Shown here: positions 26,303 through 34,595 of the stretch, one piece after another
Position numbering within the stretch: position 1 is the stretch's first letter
Layout of the letters: the number at the start of each line of letters is the position of its first letter
Assembly (NCBI GenBank): GCA_030606335.1
Contig: JAUWGP010000005.1
Coordinates: 36,280-100,279 of the forward strand
Length of the DNA: 64,000 nucleotides
Origin: Caldifarciminota bacterium
GTDB taxonomy: Bacteria > Hydrothermota > UBA3073
Direction of reading: 5' to 3'
The notes under the pieces: model-generated
Databases searched by the model: none
Told to the model about the DNA's origin: nothing
The model's input: only the letters and a program-made list of their open reading frames with translations
Translations under genes and position numbers: made by a program

Positions 26303-29122
26303 ATGGAAAATAGAGAGAAGATATTGGCTTTCTTTTTGGTTTTTGTTTTCGTGTTTGGCTTTTATCTCTATACAATGCAACCCACAGCCTCTTTCTGGGA
26401 TGCTAGCGAATATCTTGCATGTGGATATACTCTTGGTGTCCCACATCCTCCTGGCTCTCCACTTCATGTGCTTTTAAGAAGGTTATTCTCGTTCCTTCCT
26501 TTGGGTAGCGATCCTGCATTCAGTATGAATTTATTATCTTCTCTTCCTTGTGCCCTTGCAGCTGGTCTTCTTTTTCTTATGGTTATTACTATTCTATCTG
26601 AGTGGCGTCCTCCAAAGAGAAGAATCGATAAATCAACAATCTATTCTCTCGGATTCGTTAGTGCGTCAGTTGCAGCATTTTCATTTACTCCATGGTGGAA
26701 TGCGGTTGAGGCTGAGGCATATGCTCCTGCTACCTTTATGTTTGTATTTTCACTGTGGTTGGCATTCCTGTGGAGACACCACATTGGTAGACCCGACTCA
26801 GGAAGGATGATAATTCTTATTGCATATCTCCTTGCCCTATCAGTAGGGGTACACCTTATACCTCTCTTAGCAGCCCCAGGTATACTTATTTTTGCTCTTC
26901 TCGTTAATCAAGATTACTTGAAAGATAAGAGGTTTTTGATATTTGGTGTACTTGCAGCCTGGGTTATTATGATTATATTACTTATGGCTCTTAAAGGTTC
27001 TCTGGGAGAAGATTACTCCTCTGCAATAGGTATGGTATCTGCGGTTATTCTACTTGCACTTCTTCCTAATATAAAAACATTAAGATCACCCCTCTTGCGT
27101 ACTCTTATAGTTTTAATTATTCTTGTTGGTTTCACTACCCATTTTTATCTTTTGGTGAGGGCTAATCTTCATCCAATGATAAATGAGACAGCACCAACAA
27201 CCTTTAGTAAATTGTGGGATGCATTTTCGAGAAAACAATACGGTCCTTCAGATGTAACTGCACAGCTTTTCCCCAGAAAAACTGCGATGGAAACAGGGTA
27301 TACACTACCTGTAGCTTTGTTCTGGCAATTTATGTTCTATGCCAGGTACTTTATCTGGCAGTTTACACCATGGCCAAGGGAGGCTATTATCTTGCAAACC
27401 TTATCGCACCAGTTGATTCAGATTTTATCGGCAATTGGAACAACTGCTATGACGATTTTAGGTCTTCTTGGTATGTTTTCAATGTACAAAAGGGATAAAA
27501 ACTACTTCTGGTTGTTTTTTACTGCATTTTTCCTTGCCAGTTTGGGAATGGTTCTTTATATGAACTTCAAGTTTTCACCCTCAGATTCAAACCCGTTTCA
27601 TCGTCCAAGGGAGGTTAGGGAGAGATTCTATTTCTTTGGACCATCTTTCCTTATGTTCGGATTTTTTATTGGGTTTGGACTATTTGAACTATTTAAAAGG
27701 CTTAGGGTATGGACAAAGTATTGTATTCCTGTAGCAGTCATAATCGGGATAATTCCACTTGTATCAAATTTTTCCTCACCTGCAAACAGGCACGCCAATT
27801 ATATACCGGATGATTATGGATATAATATGCTTGTTTCCTGTGATAGGGATGCTGTACTTTATACAAACGGAGATAACGATACGTTTCCTCTCTGGTTTGC
27901 ACAGGCAGTCAAGAGAACAAGACTCGATGTGAGAATTGCGAATCTGTCGCTTATAAATACTGAATGGTATATAAGACAGTTAAAGAACGATATGGGTGTG
28001 TCCATATCCTTTACAGATTTTGAGATTGACAACCTTATGCCTCATCCAGTAGTAAAAGATGGTCAGATACAGCGAAACAAGATACTTTATGTAAAGGATT
28101 TTGCTGTAAGGGACATTGCTACTATGAATGCAGGAAAGGAATTCAAGAAAAAGGTATTCCTGCCTTTAAAAAGGGAGAAACTCCCACCCAGGTATAGGGA
28201 ACTATTCCCAAAGGATATGGAAGTTATTCCACCTAAGTATTATGTGAGGAGGAAGGCTACTGGCGAATGGATAATCCCTGATACGTTCTGGGTAAGAATA
28301 CCTGAGGAATATCTATTACCTGACAGTGAATTTGTAGAACTTCTTATGAAAGATGGATATGAGGGAGAGATACCCATATACTTTGCTACTACAGTGTCGC
28401 ATGATAATACTGTGCATTGGGAATCCCACCTATCGATGGAGGGATTGGTTAGAAAGATTGTCCCTCAAAGTAACGGTCCCCACTTTGACCTTTCTAAAAC
28501 TGACAGTCTGGTCTTTGAGGTATATAATTATAGGTCGCTGTTTGATAAATCGGTGTATAAGGATGAAAACGTGAGAAAGTTATTGTCCAACTACTCTGTA
28601 ACTCTCTTCTCTCTTGGTATGGAACATCAGAAGAGAGGGAACTTCGAGAGGGCTTTAGAGTGTTATAAGATGGGAAGAATGTTGGGGATAAAGGGCATAC
28701 CATTTGAACAGATGATAATAAATATATACCAAATGACAGGCGAAACATCCAAGGTCAAGGAACTTCTATTTGAGACTGTAGACGAGACACAGGAGCCATT
28801 CACCTTGTATGCAGCAGGAAAGACAAAGCTTGAAGACGGTGATTTTGAAAAGGCTGTAGAGTATTTTAAAAAGGCGAAGAACTTAAACCCGAGAAATCCA
28901 GCAGGAATTGCTGGAATGCTTTACTTTTACCATGAGACCGGAGATACCTTGAAATTTTACGATATTCGTGATTCTATAGTTCAAAATCCTGAACTCACAG
29001 GAAATGTAGTTGGCTTCCTGATTCAAGATGATAGTAGAGAGGTAGCAAGAAAGGTGCTCGTAAGATGGATTGAATTACATCCATGGGATACAGTTGCACT
29101 TAGGATGCTTACAGAGATATAG
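26303..29122 (+). CDS. DUF2723 membrane protein with C-terminal TPR repeats
   Basis: A 939-residue protein. The N-terminal part (about 1-500) has about 11 membrane helices and begins with the DUF2723 signature SFWDASEYLACGYTLGVPHPPGSP. In this family the acidic residues of WDASE resemble the catalytic Asp-Glu of GT-C enzymes such as protein O-mannosyltransferases. After a soluble region (about 500-740) come TPR-like helices (ALECYKMGRMLGIKG, AVEYFKKAKNLNPRNPAG). The likely role is a lipid-linked-sugar-dependent glycosyltransferase acting at the outer face of the inner membrane; the substrate is unknown. A GGAGG site lies just upstream of the ATG. Confidence 0.85.
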   Translation: MENREKILAFFLVFVFVFGFYLYTMQPTASFWDASEYLACGYTLGVPHPPGSPLHVLLRRLFSFLPLGSDPAFSMNLLSSLPCALAAGLLFLMVITILSEWRPPKRRIDKSTIYSLGFVSASVAAFSFTPWWNAVEAEAYAPATFMFVFSLWLAFLWRHHIGRPDSGRMIILIAYLLALSVGVHLIPLLAAPGILIFALLVNQDYLKDKRFLIFGVLAAWVIMIILLMALKGSLGEDYSSAIGMVSAVILLALLPNIKTLRSPLLRTLIVLIILVGFTTHFYLLVRANLHPMINETAPTTFSKLWDAFSRKQYGPSDVTAQLFPRKTAMETGYTLPVALFWQFMFYARYFIWQFTPWPREAIILQTLSHQLIQILSAIGTTAMTILGLLGMFSMYKRDKNYFWLFFTAFFLASLGMVLYMNFKFSPSDSNPFHRPREVRERFYFFGPSFLMFGFFIGFGLFELFKRLRVWTKYCIPVAVIIGIIPLVSNFSSPANRHANYIPDDYGYNMLVSCDRDAVLYTNGDNDTFPLWFAQAVKRTRLDVRIANLSLINTEWYIRQLKNDMGVSISFTDFEIDNLMPHPVVKDGQIQRNKILYVKDFAVRDIATMNAGKEFKKKVFLPLKREKLPPRYRELFPKDMEVIPPKYYVRRKATGEWIIPDTFWVRIPEEYLLPDSEFVELLMKDGYEGEIPIYFATTVSHDNTVHWESHLSMEGLVRKIVPQSNGPHFDLSKTDSLVFEVYNYRSLFDKSVYKDENVRKLLSNYSVTLFSLGMEHQKRGNFERALECYKMGRMLGIKGIPFEQMIINIYQMTGETSKVKELLFETVDETQEPFTLYAAGKTKLEDGDFEKAVEYFKKAKNLNPRNPAGIAGMLYFYHETGDTLKFYDIRDSIVQNPELTGNVVGFLIQDDSREVARKVLVRWIELHPWDTVALRMLTEI

Positions 29123-29173
29123 GAGATATCTTTATATTTTGATTATCATATAATACAAAACGGTACAATTAAA

Positions 29174-29782
29174 ATGATATACAAAACTCCGGTGGGTAAA
29201 TTAACTTTTACTGGGGTTGACATTAAGACCACAGGACCATATCCATATCTTGGTGATAAGATATGCGAAATTGGTGCTGTAAGATTTAATCTTCTCTCAA
29301 AGCACTCTGAGTTTTCAACCCTTATAAATCCTGATACTCCACTACCCAGATCTACAAGTTATAAGACAGGGATTGCAGATGAGATGCTTTGTGATGCTCC
29401 TTCCTTCACCGAAGTTAAAGAGGAATTCCTCTCATTTATAGGTGATACGATTCTCGTTTTTCATAACGCCCCATTTTGTCTTTCTTTTCTTTCAAGAGAG
29501 GTTATTAAACCAGTGGATAATATTGTTATAGATATACTTATAATAGCAAGAAGAAAATTTATTTTCAAGCATAATACATTATTATATATAGCAAAGAAAC
29601 TAAAATTAAATATACTTCCTATATGTAGAACTCTGGAAGATGCAAGGGTCATTTCTGAAGTAATGAAGGCATTTGTAGAAACAATACATCCAACTACACT
29701 TGGTGATATCTTATCTGTGCAGGGTGGTAGTATTAAGATAGTCTGTAATACTGTGTTTATGGGGGATAAAAACACTAAATAA
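29174..29782 (+). CDS. Degenerate DnaQ-like (DEDDh) exonuclease homologue
   Basis: The fold is clearly that of the DnaQ/PolC epsilon family: VDIKTTG, ICEIGAVRFN, LINPDTPLP, TGIADEMLCDAPSF, VFHNAPFCLSFL, LEDARVISEVM. Three of the five catalytic positions are changed. The Glu of D-x-E is Lys18, the Asp of HNAxFD is Cys102, and the His five residues before the last Asp is Cys151. Asp16 and Asp156 remain. It is therefore predicted to be inactive as a nuclease, perhaps a binding or structural subunit. The frame is intact over 202 aa, which argues against simple decay. Confidence 0.8.
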   Translation: MIYKTPVGKLTFTGVDIKTTGPYPYLGDKICEIGAVRFNLLSKHSEFSTLINPDTPLPRSTSYKTGIADEMLCDAPSFTEVKEEFLSFIGDTILVFHNAPFCLSFLSREVIKPVDNIVIDILIIARRKFIFKHNTLLYIAKKLKLNILPICRTLEDARVISEVMKAFVETIHPTTLGDILSVQGGSIKIVCNTVFMGDKNTK

Positions 29783-29804
29783 TTCTTTTCTTTTTAGCTG
29801 ATAA

Positions 29805-30875
29805 ATGATGACTGAAAAAGACATTCTTAGTTATATGCGATATGCACTGGTTCTTGCCAGGAAGGGGTTGGGTACTACATCCCCCAATCCTATGGTTGGT
29901 GCGGTTTTAGTGAAGAATGGGAAGATAATTGGTAAGGGATTCCACAAGAGAAAGGGAGAACCTCATGCAGAATATATGGCTATAAAAGAGGCAGATGATA
30001 AGGCAGGAGGTGCTACTTTATTTGTTACTCTTGAACCCTGTGTGCACTATGGTGCCACATCACCCTGTGTAGATGAAATAATGAAGGCAGGTATAAAAAA
30101 GGTCTATTTAGCGACTGTTGACCCAAATCCCATAGTTAACGGTAGAGGGGTTAAAAGACTAATTGAAGAGGGTCTTGATGTAGAAATTGGTATCTGTGAA
30201 ACAGAGGCAAGACTCCTTAATGAAACATATATTAAATTTATAACGACAAGAAAGCCCTTTATATTCATGAAGGTAGCGATTACACTCGATGGAAAAATAG
30301 CCACACATAAAAGTGAGTCTCGATGGATAACAGATAAGAAAGCAAGAATATATGTCCATCGACTTCGTTCATCAGTGGATGCAATTTTAGTAGGATTGAA
30401 CACAGTAATCATTGATGATCCCCTTTTAACTACAAGATTTGTAAAAGGGAAGAATCCGAAAAGAATAGTGCTTGACTCAAATCTCCGTATTCCTAATGAT
30501 GCAAAGGTTTTAGGTAATGAATGTATAGTAGCTACCACATCTTCTAAAAAACGAGAGTTGGGTGCAGAACTGTGGAAATTAGGAACTGACGAAAACAGAA
30601 GAGTTGATTTGAGGAAACTTCTTAAAAGGGCAGGGGATAATAATATAACCTCCATACTTGTGGAGGGTGGAAAGGCTGTTTTTACCTCTTTTATAAAAGA
30701 GAGATTGGTTGATAAATTTTACATATTCATAGGAAATAAGATATTTGGAGAGAAAGGAATCTCTTTTTTGGGAGATCTTGGTTATGAATCACTTGAGGAT
30801 TCTATAGAGCTCAGATATACCAATATCAGACGAATCGGTAGGGATTTGCTTATAACTGCTTATCCTCTTTTCTAA
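29805..30875 (+). CDS. ribD: Bifunctional riboflavin deaminase/reductase
   Basis: Catalyses the second and third steps of riboflavin synthesis: deamination of the pyrimidine, then NADPH-dependent ribosyl reduction. The N-terminal zinc deaminase domain has SPNPMVGAVLV, the HAE motif (PHAEYMAIKEA) and TLEPCVHYGATSPC. The C-terminal reductase domain has KVAITLDGKIAT, SRWITDKKARIYVHRLRS and VEGGKAVFTSF. Length (356 aa) is normal. Two adjacent ATGs mark the start. Its 3' end overlaps the convergent flippase-like gene by 26 bp. The ribE gene is at 49422, so the pathway is dispersed. Confidence 0.95.
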   Translation: MMTEKDILSYMRYALVLARKGLGTTSPNPMVGAVLVKNGKIIGKGFHKRKGEPHAEYMAIKEADDKAGGATLFVTLEPCVHYGATSPCVDEIMKAGIKKVYLATVDPNPIVNGRGVKRLIEEGLDVEIGICETEARLLNETYIKFITTRKPFIFMKVAITLDGKIATHKSESRWITDKKARIYVHRLRSSVDAILVGLNTVIIDDPLLTTRFVKGKNPKRIVLDSNLRIPNDAKVLGNECIVATTSSKKRELGAELWKLGTDENRRVDLRKLLKRAGDNNITSILVEGGKAVFTSFIKERLVDKFYIFIGNKIFGEKGISFLGDLGYESLEDSIELRYTNIRRIGRDLLITAYPLF

Positions 30876-31806
30876 ACCTTTTCATCAAAGGAAATATCAC
30901 TGCTCCTGGTAGACTTCCTATAACCCCCACCAGGTAGAAAATTATAGAAAGGGAAAACGACGCCTCTTTGGGTATTCCCATCATATTGAAGAAGTAAACG
31001 TAGGAAACCTCTCTGATCCCCAGTCCACCAATCGATGGAAGCATGATTATAACACTTATAATAGATGGAAATACTATACAGGGTAAAAGGTCGAGTTGAA
31101 GGTGCAGTGATCGAGCGATAAAGAAGTTTTGTATACCTATGGCAGTCTGAACCCCAAAGGATAGTAGAATACCGATAAGGATGGCTGTCCTCTTATACCT
31201 GTAGATACTTATTGCAGTATAAAAATCGTATAACTTATCTCCAATTCCAAAGATTCTAATTCTTCTGATATATATTTCTAATTTCCTCACCATTCGGGGT
31301 GATAGGAAGAGGCAGAAAAGAATTATGAGGACTATGCTCCCAAAGAGGAATATTAGAAAGAGTATTCTTCCTTCCAACCTCATGAGATAAAAGAGAAGTA
31401 AGATTGTGACAAAGATAAATAATCCAATAAAACCCAGCAGGAGTTCACAGGTCATTGAGGCAAAGGACTCTTTGTTCTTCCCTGTGTCTCTTCCAGCGAA
31501 TATTGCTCTAACTGTGCCTCCTCCTATTGTTGGTGGAAGAAAATTGTTAAAAAACATTCCTGTGATATAGTAACCAAAGACTCGTATAAACGGAAGTTTT
31601 ACCCCCTGGACGTTCAATAACAACCACCATCTCATAGTAGAAAAGAGAAGCAACAGGATATATCCAATAAAAGAGAGTATCAGAAAGGAAATATCTGCAG
31701 CTTTTATAAGAGGCTTAACATCCTGTAGATCAAGTTTATAGAAAAGGAAAAGAAGTAGAAGGAGTGAGATGACAATCCTTGCTATATTGAGCAATCTATT
31801 CTTCAT
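30850..31806 (-). CDS. LPG-synthase TM-region family membrane protein
   Basis: A second UPF0104/AglD-type protein of 318 residues with about eight helices. Diagnostic segments are FFNNFLPPTIGGGTVRA and LPSIGGLGIREVSYVYFF, closer to the family consensus than the copy at 4252. No catalytic domain is attached. It may move lipids or lipid-linked sugars, but this is unproven. On the minus strand, it follows the ferredoxin gene after about 110 bp, a stretch that can form alternative hairpins (31823-31871). Its stop codon lies inside the convergent ribD. Confidence 0.8.
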   Translation of the reverse strand: MKNRLLNIARIVISLLLLLFLFYKLDLQDVKPLIKAADISFLILSFIGYILLLLFSTMRWWLLLNVQGVKLPFIRVFGYYITGMFFNNFLPPTIGGGTVRAIFAGRDTGKNKESFASMTCELLLGFIGLFIFVTILLLFYLMRLEGRILFLIFLFGSIVLIILFCLFLSPRMVRKLEIYIRRIRIFGIGDKLYDFYTAISIYRYKRTAILIGILLSFGVQTAIGIQNFFIARSLHLQLDLLPCIVFPSIISVIIMLPSIGGLGIREVSYVYFFNMMGIPKEASFSLSIIFYLVGVIGSLPGAVIFPLMKRFRKEDKQL

Positions 31807-31822
31807 AATAGGAAAATATACA

Positions 31823-31871
31823 GCCAGGGAACCACATTCCTGTCTAAATCAAGGGAATATATTTCCCTGGC
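31823..31871 (-). promoter_or_regulatory. Competing inverted repeats in the flippase-like gene leader
   Basis: GCCAGGGAA (31823-31831) can pair with TTCCCTGGC (31863-31871). The inner AGGGAA near 31852 can pair with the same TTCCCT arm instead. The two hairpins are mutually exclusive and lie 20-60 nt before the start codon at 31806. No U-run follows, so a terminator is not indicated. Confidence 0.35.
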
Positions 31872-31917
31872 CGTTTATTGATTCATGGGGTAGGTTGTGG
31901 AACAGTAACCTGTATAT

Positions 31918-32109
31918 TTATTCCACTATGGTTATTGCCTCTGATGCACAGTTGTCCACCGCCTCTCTGGCACAATCCTCTTCGCCAGCAGGAACCTCAT
32001 CCACAAGGATTTTTGCTAAACCGTCTTCTGTCATTTCGAAGAGATTCGGACAGGAATCAGCACATAATGCGCATCCCGTGCACAGCTCTTCATCTACTTT
32101 TAACCTCAT
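31918..32109 (-). CDS. Single-cluster 4Fe-4S ferredoxin
   Basis: A 63-residue electron carrier. Cluster ligands are in CTGCALCADSCPNLF (C-x2-C-x2-C-x3-CP). Distal cysteines follow in EEDCAREAVDNCASEAI, matching Thermotoga-type ferredoxins in layout. The usual CP at the last site is CA here. In the cluster motif the spare cysteine (first CxxCxxC) is present, so one Cys may not be a ligand. The start at 32109 is chosen because AGGAGG lies 6-7 nt upstream on the minus strand; an earlier in-frame ATG has no such site. A consensus promoter lies at 32227-32255. Confidence 0.92.
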   Translation of the reverse strand: MRLKVDEELCTGCALCADSCPNLFEMTEDGLAKILVDEVPAGEEDCAREAVDNCASEAITIVE

Positions 32110-32226
32110 ATGATTCCTCCTTTTTTGTGTTTCTACCACATACACCTTGACCTTTCTTTCTGTATACTTTGCATCATTTTTATTCCTGGAAGTAGGTTGA
32201 GCGGATATATTTGTTTAAACTCCCGT

Positions 32227-32255
32227 ATAATACAACAGAAATTTTAAAATGTCAA
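32227..32255 (-). promoter_or_regulatory. Promoter of the ferredoxin gene
   Basis: On the minus strand: TTGACA (complement of 32250-32255), a 17-bp spacer and TATTAT (complement of 32227-32232). It is divergent from the promoter at 32302-32330, whose -35 box lies 47 bp away. Confidence 0.75.
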
Positions 32256-32301
32256 GAAAAAAATGTTTTATAAAAATGTTTTTTTTATAATGAATTTTAG
32301 G

Positions 32302-32330
32302 TTGACAAAATTAAGAAAATATGTTATAAT
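32302..32330 (+). promoter_or_regulatory. Promoter of the epimerase/GT operon
   Basis: TTGACA at 32302-32307, a 17-bp spacer and TATAAT at 32325-32330; the ATG is at 32391. Both boxes match consensus. It probably drives the epimerase, the GT28-like gene and valS, which are spaced by overlap and by 7 bp. Confidence 0.82.
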
Positions 32331-32390
32331 ACAAACTTGCAATTACACAAATATTACGTAATTTATTTATAATTAAAAAGGATATTTAAA

Positions 32391-33455
32391 ATGGGTATTA
32401 TACTTGTTACTGGTTCCTGCGGTCTTATTGGTTCAGAAACAGTGAGATTTTTTTGTGAAAAAGACTTTCGCGTGATAGGAATAGATAATGATATGAGAAG
32501 TTATTTTTTTGGAGAGGAGGGTTCTACAAACTGGCAACGGGAAAGACTTAAAGCTGATTTTAATAACTATGAACACTATGATAAGGACATAAGGAGCAAA
32601 GAAGATATTGTAAGGATATTTAAAGAGTATTCCTCTGATATAGATCTGGTTATACATACAGCTGCTCAACCCTCACATGATTGGGCAGCAAAAGAACCAT
32701 ATATGGATTTTTCCGTTAATGCATATGGTACATTAGTACTCCTTGAATGCACTCGTAAATATGCAGCTGATGCTGTTTTTATTCTGACATCGACCAATAA
32801 GGTATATGGTGATTCTCCAAATTTTCTTCCCCTTATTGAGGAAGAACTGAGATGGGAAATTCCCGAAGATCACAGATATCGAAATGGTATAGATGAATCG
32901 ATGAGTATTGATCAGTCAAAGCATAGTCTTTTCGGAGCTTCCAAAGTAGCAGCAGATATTCTGACACAAGAGTATGGTAAATACTTTGGTATTAAAACAG
33001 GAATATTAAGAGGTGGGTGCTTGACCGGTCCTAATCATTCAGGGGCTCAGCTTCACGGGTTTCTCTCGTATTTGATGAAGTGCGCCATAACAGGCGATAA
33101 ATATCATGTATTTGGATATAAGGGCAAGCAGGTGAGAGATAATATTCATAGTTATGATTTTGTTAATGCGATGTACCACTTTTATATGAACCCAAAAATC
33201 AGTGAGGTCTACAACATGGGTGGCAGCAGACAGATTAATTGTTCAATGCTTGAGGCGATAATGCTGTGTGAAGAGATAGCAGGGAAAAAAATTAATCGGA
33301 TTTATGAGGAAAAAAACAGGATAGGTGACCATATATGGTGGATAAGTGACGTTTCAAAATTTAAGAAGCACTACCCAAATTGGAAGTATAAATATGGTTT
33401 GAAAGAAATTTTAATCGAAATATTTGAAAATGGTAAAGAAAGATGGACAACCTGA
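32391..33455 (+). CDS. NAD-dependent sugar epimerase (CDP-paratose 2-epimerase-like)
   Basis: An extended short-chain dehydrogenase of 354 residues. It has the NAD-binding TGSCGLIGS near the start, [11 protein letters not shown], the TSTNKVYGD strand and the C-terminal [11 protein letters not shown]. The overall pattern resembles CDP-paratose/tyvelose 2-epimerase. At the expected YxxxK the sequence is SLFGASK, so the catalytic Tyr is Phe181 while Lys185 is kept. Tyvelose-type epimerases use NAD for transient oxidation, so this change may matter. It overlaps the next gene by 13 bp, indicating translational coupling. The substrate is unverified. Confidence 0.8.
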   Translation: MGIILVTGSCGLIGSETVRFFCEKDFRVIGIDNDMRSYFFGEEGSTNWQRERLKADFNNYEHYDKDIRSKEDIVRIFKEYSSDIDLVIHTAAQPSHDWAAKEPYMDFSVNAYGTLVLLECTRKYAADAVFILTSTNKVYGDSPNFLPLIEEELRWEIPEDHRYRNGIDESMSIDQSKHSLFGASKVAADILTQEYGKYFGIKTGILRGGCLTGPNHSGAQLHGFLSYLMKCAITGDKYHVFGYKGKQVRDNIHSYDFVNAMYHFYMNPKISEVYNMGGSRQINCSMLEAIMLCEEIAGKKINRIYEEKNRIGDHIWWISDVSKFKKHYPNWKYKYGLKEILIEIFENGKERWTT

Positions 33456-34588
33456 CAAAAAAACATGTTGTTATCCTATACTGTTCTCGTAAAGGAGGAC
33501 ATAGATATCCTTCACAGGCTCTATATGATTTCCTAAAGACTAACAACAACATTGAAGCCCGGCTGTTTAATCTTCTGGACTATCTTCCAGTGATTCCGAT
33601 GTTCGACAGAATTGGTAGATTTGGTGACCTTGCATTTCCTGGACTATATAGGAATAGTTATAGACATTTACAGAAAGAGGATAGGGGATTTACACAAATT
33701 TATAAGAGTTCTATCCAGTCTATTATGACAGTACCATTTGTTATAAGGCGAATTCTTCCCTTAATAGACGATGCAGATGTAGTTATATCTATTCAACCTG
33801 AGGTCAATGTAATAGCAACTAAACTTTCAAATTATATCAAGGCAATATTTCATACTGTAATTATCGATTATGCAATACAGAGATTATGGATTAATCCAGG
33901 AATTTCAAGATACTATGTTGGAAATCCTGAACTTGCGGATGACTTGAAGAGAATTGGTATTCCTGATGAAAAGGTAGTTGTATCAGGTATACCAGTAAGG
34001 GAAGGGTTCATGGAAATAATGAGCAAAGACCAGGAATACGTCAGATTATCCCTGGGTTTAAAAAAGGGTCTTCCAACAGTGCTAATTGTATGTGGATTGT
34101 TGGGAACTATGATGGATTTTAGAAAACTTTTATTACAGTTATCTCAATTAAAAACACCATTCCAGGCTATGGTTGTTTTTGGTGAAAACAAGAAGGCAAG
34201 AAGGGAATGTAATTCTATTATAGCATCATCTAAATGGCCTATTCATCCATATGACCGTGTTGAGAATATGGATGAGATGATGTGGGCTTCTGATGTTGTG
34301 ATAAGTAAACCAGGGTCTGTGACTATAGCTGAGATTCTCTCGTTGGGTAAGGCTTCTATTCTACTATCACCCAAGGCAGGTTCTGCACAGGAGTTGGCAT
34401 TTGGTGAGTATGTACAAAAGAATGGTGCAGGTATCTTCCTGGGCAATAATAGTGAGATAGGAAAGTTCTTAGAAGAATTGCTTGTTAATTCTGAAAAGAT
34501 TAAACTTATGTCAGAACAGGCATTCAAACTCGGTGTCTATAACCGTCGAGCAAACAGGGTTATATACGATACAATTTTAGAAACTTAA
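33443..34588 (+). CDS. GT28/MGDG-synthase-like glycosyltransferase
   Basis: A 381-residue GT-B enzyme resembling MGDG synthase, UgtP and MurG. The N-terminal lipid-acceptor domain opens with [19 protein letters not shown], the family's Gly-His loop. The C-terminal donor domain has [11 protein letters not shown], the region [19 protein letters not shown] and a GSAQELAF segment. It probably adds a sugar to a membrane lipid or polyprenyl carrier at the inner leaflet. It is translationally coupled to the epimerase upstream, which may make its donor, and valS starts 8 bp after it. Confidence 0.8.
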   Translation: MDNLTKKHVVILYCSRKGGHRYPSQALYDFLKTNNNIEARLFNLLDYLPVIPMFDRIGRFGDLAFPGLYRNSYRHLQKEDRGFTQIYKSSIQSIMTVPFVIRRILPLIDDADVVISIQPEVNVIATKLSNYIKAIFHTVIIDYAIQRLWINPGISRYYVGNPELADDLKRIGIPDEKVVVSGIPVREGFMEIMSKDQEYVRLSLGLKKGLPTVLIVCGLLGTMMDFRKLLLQLSQLKTPFQAMVVFGENKKARRECNSIIASSKWPIHPYDRVENMDEMMWASDVVISKPGSVTIAEILSLGKASILLSPKAGSAQELAFGEYVQKNGAGIFLGNNSEIGKFLEELLVNSEKIKLMSEQAFKLGVYNRRANRVIYDTILET

Positions 34589-34595
34589 TTGGTCT

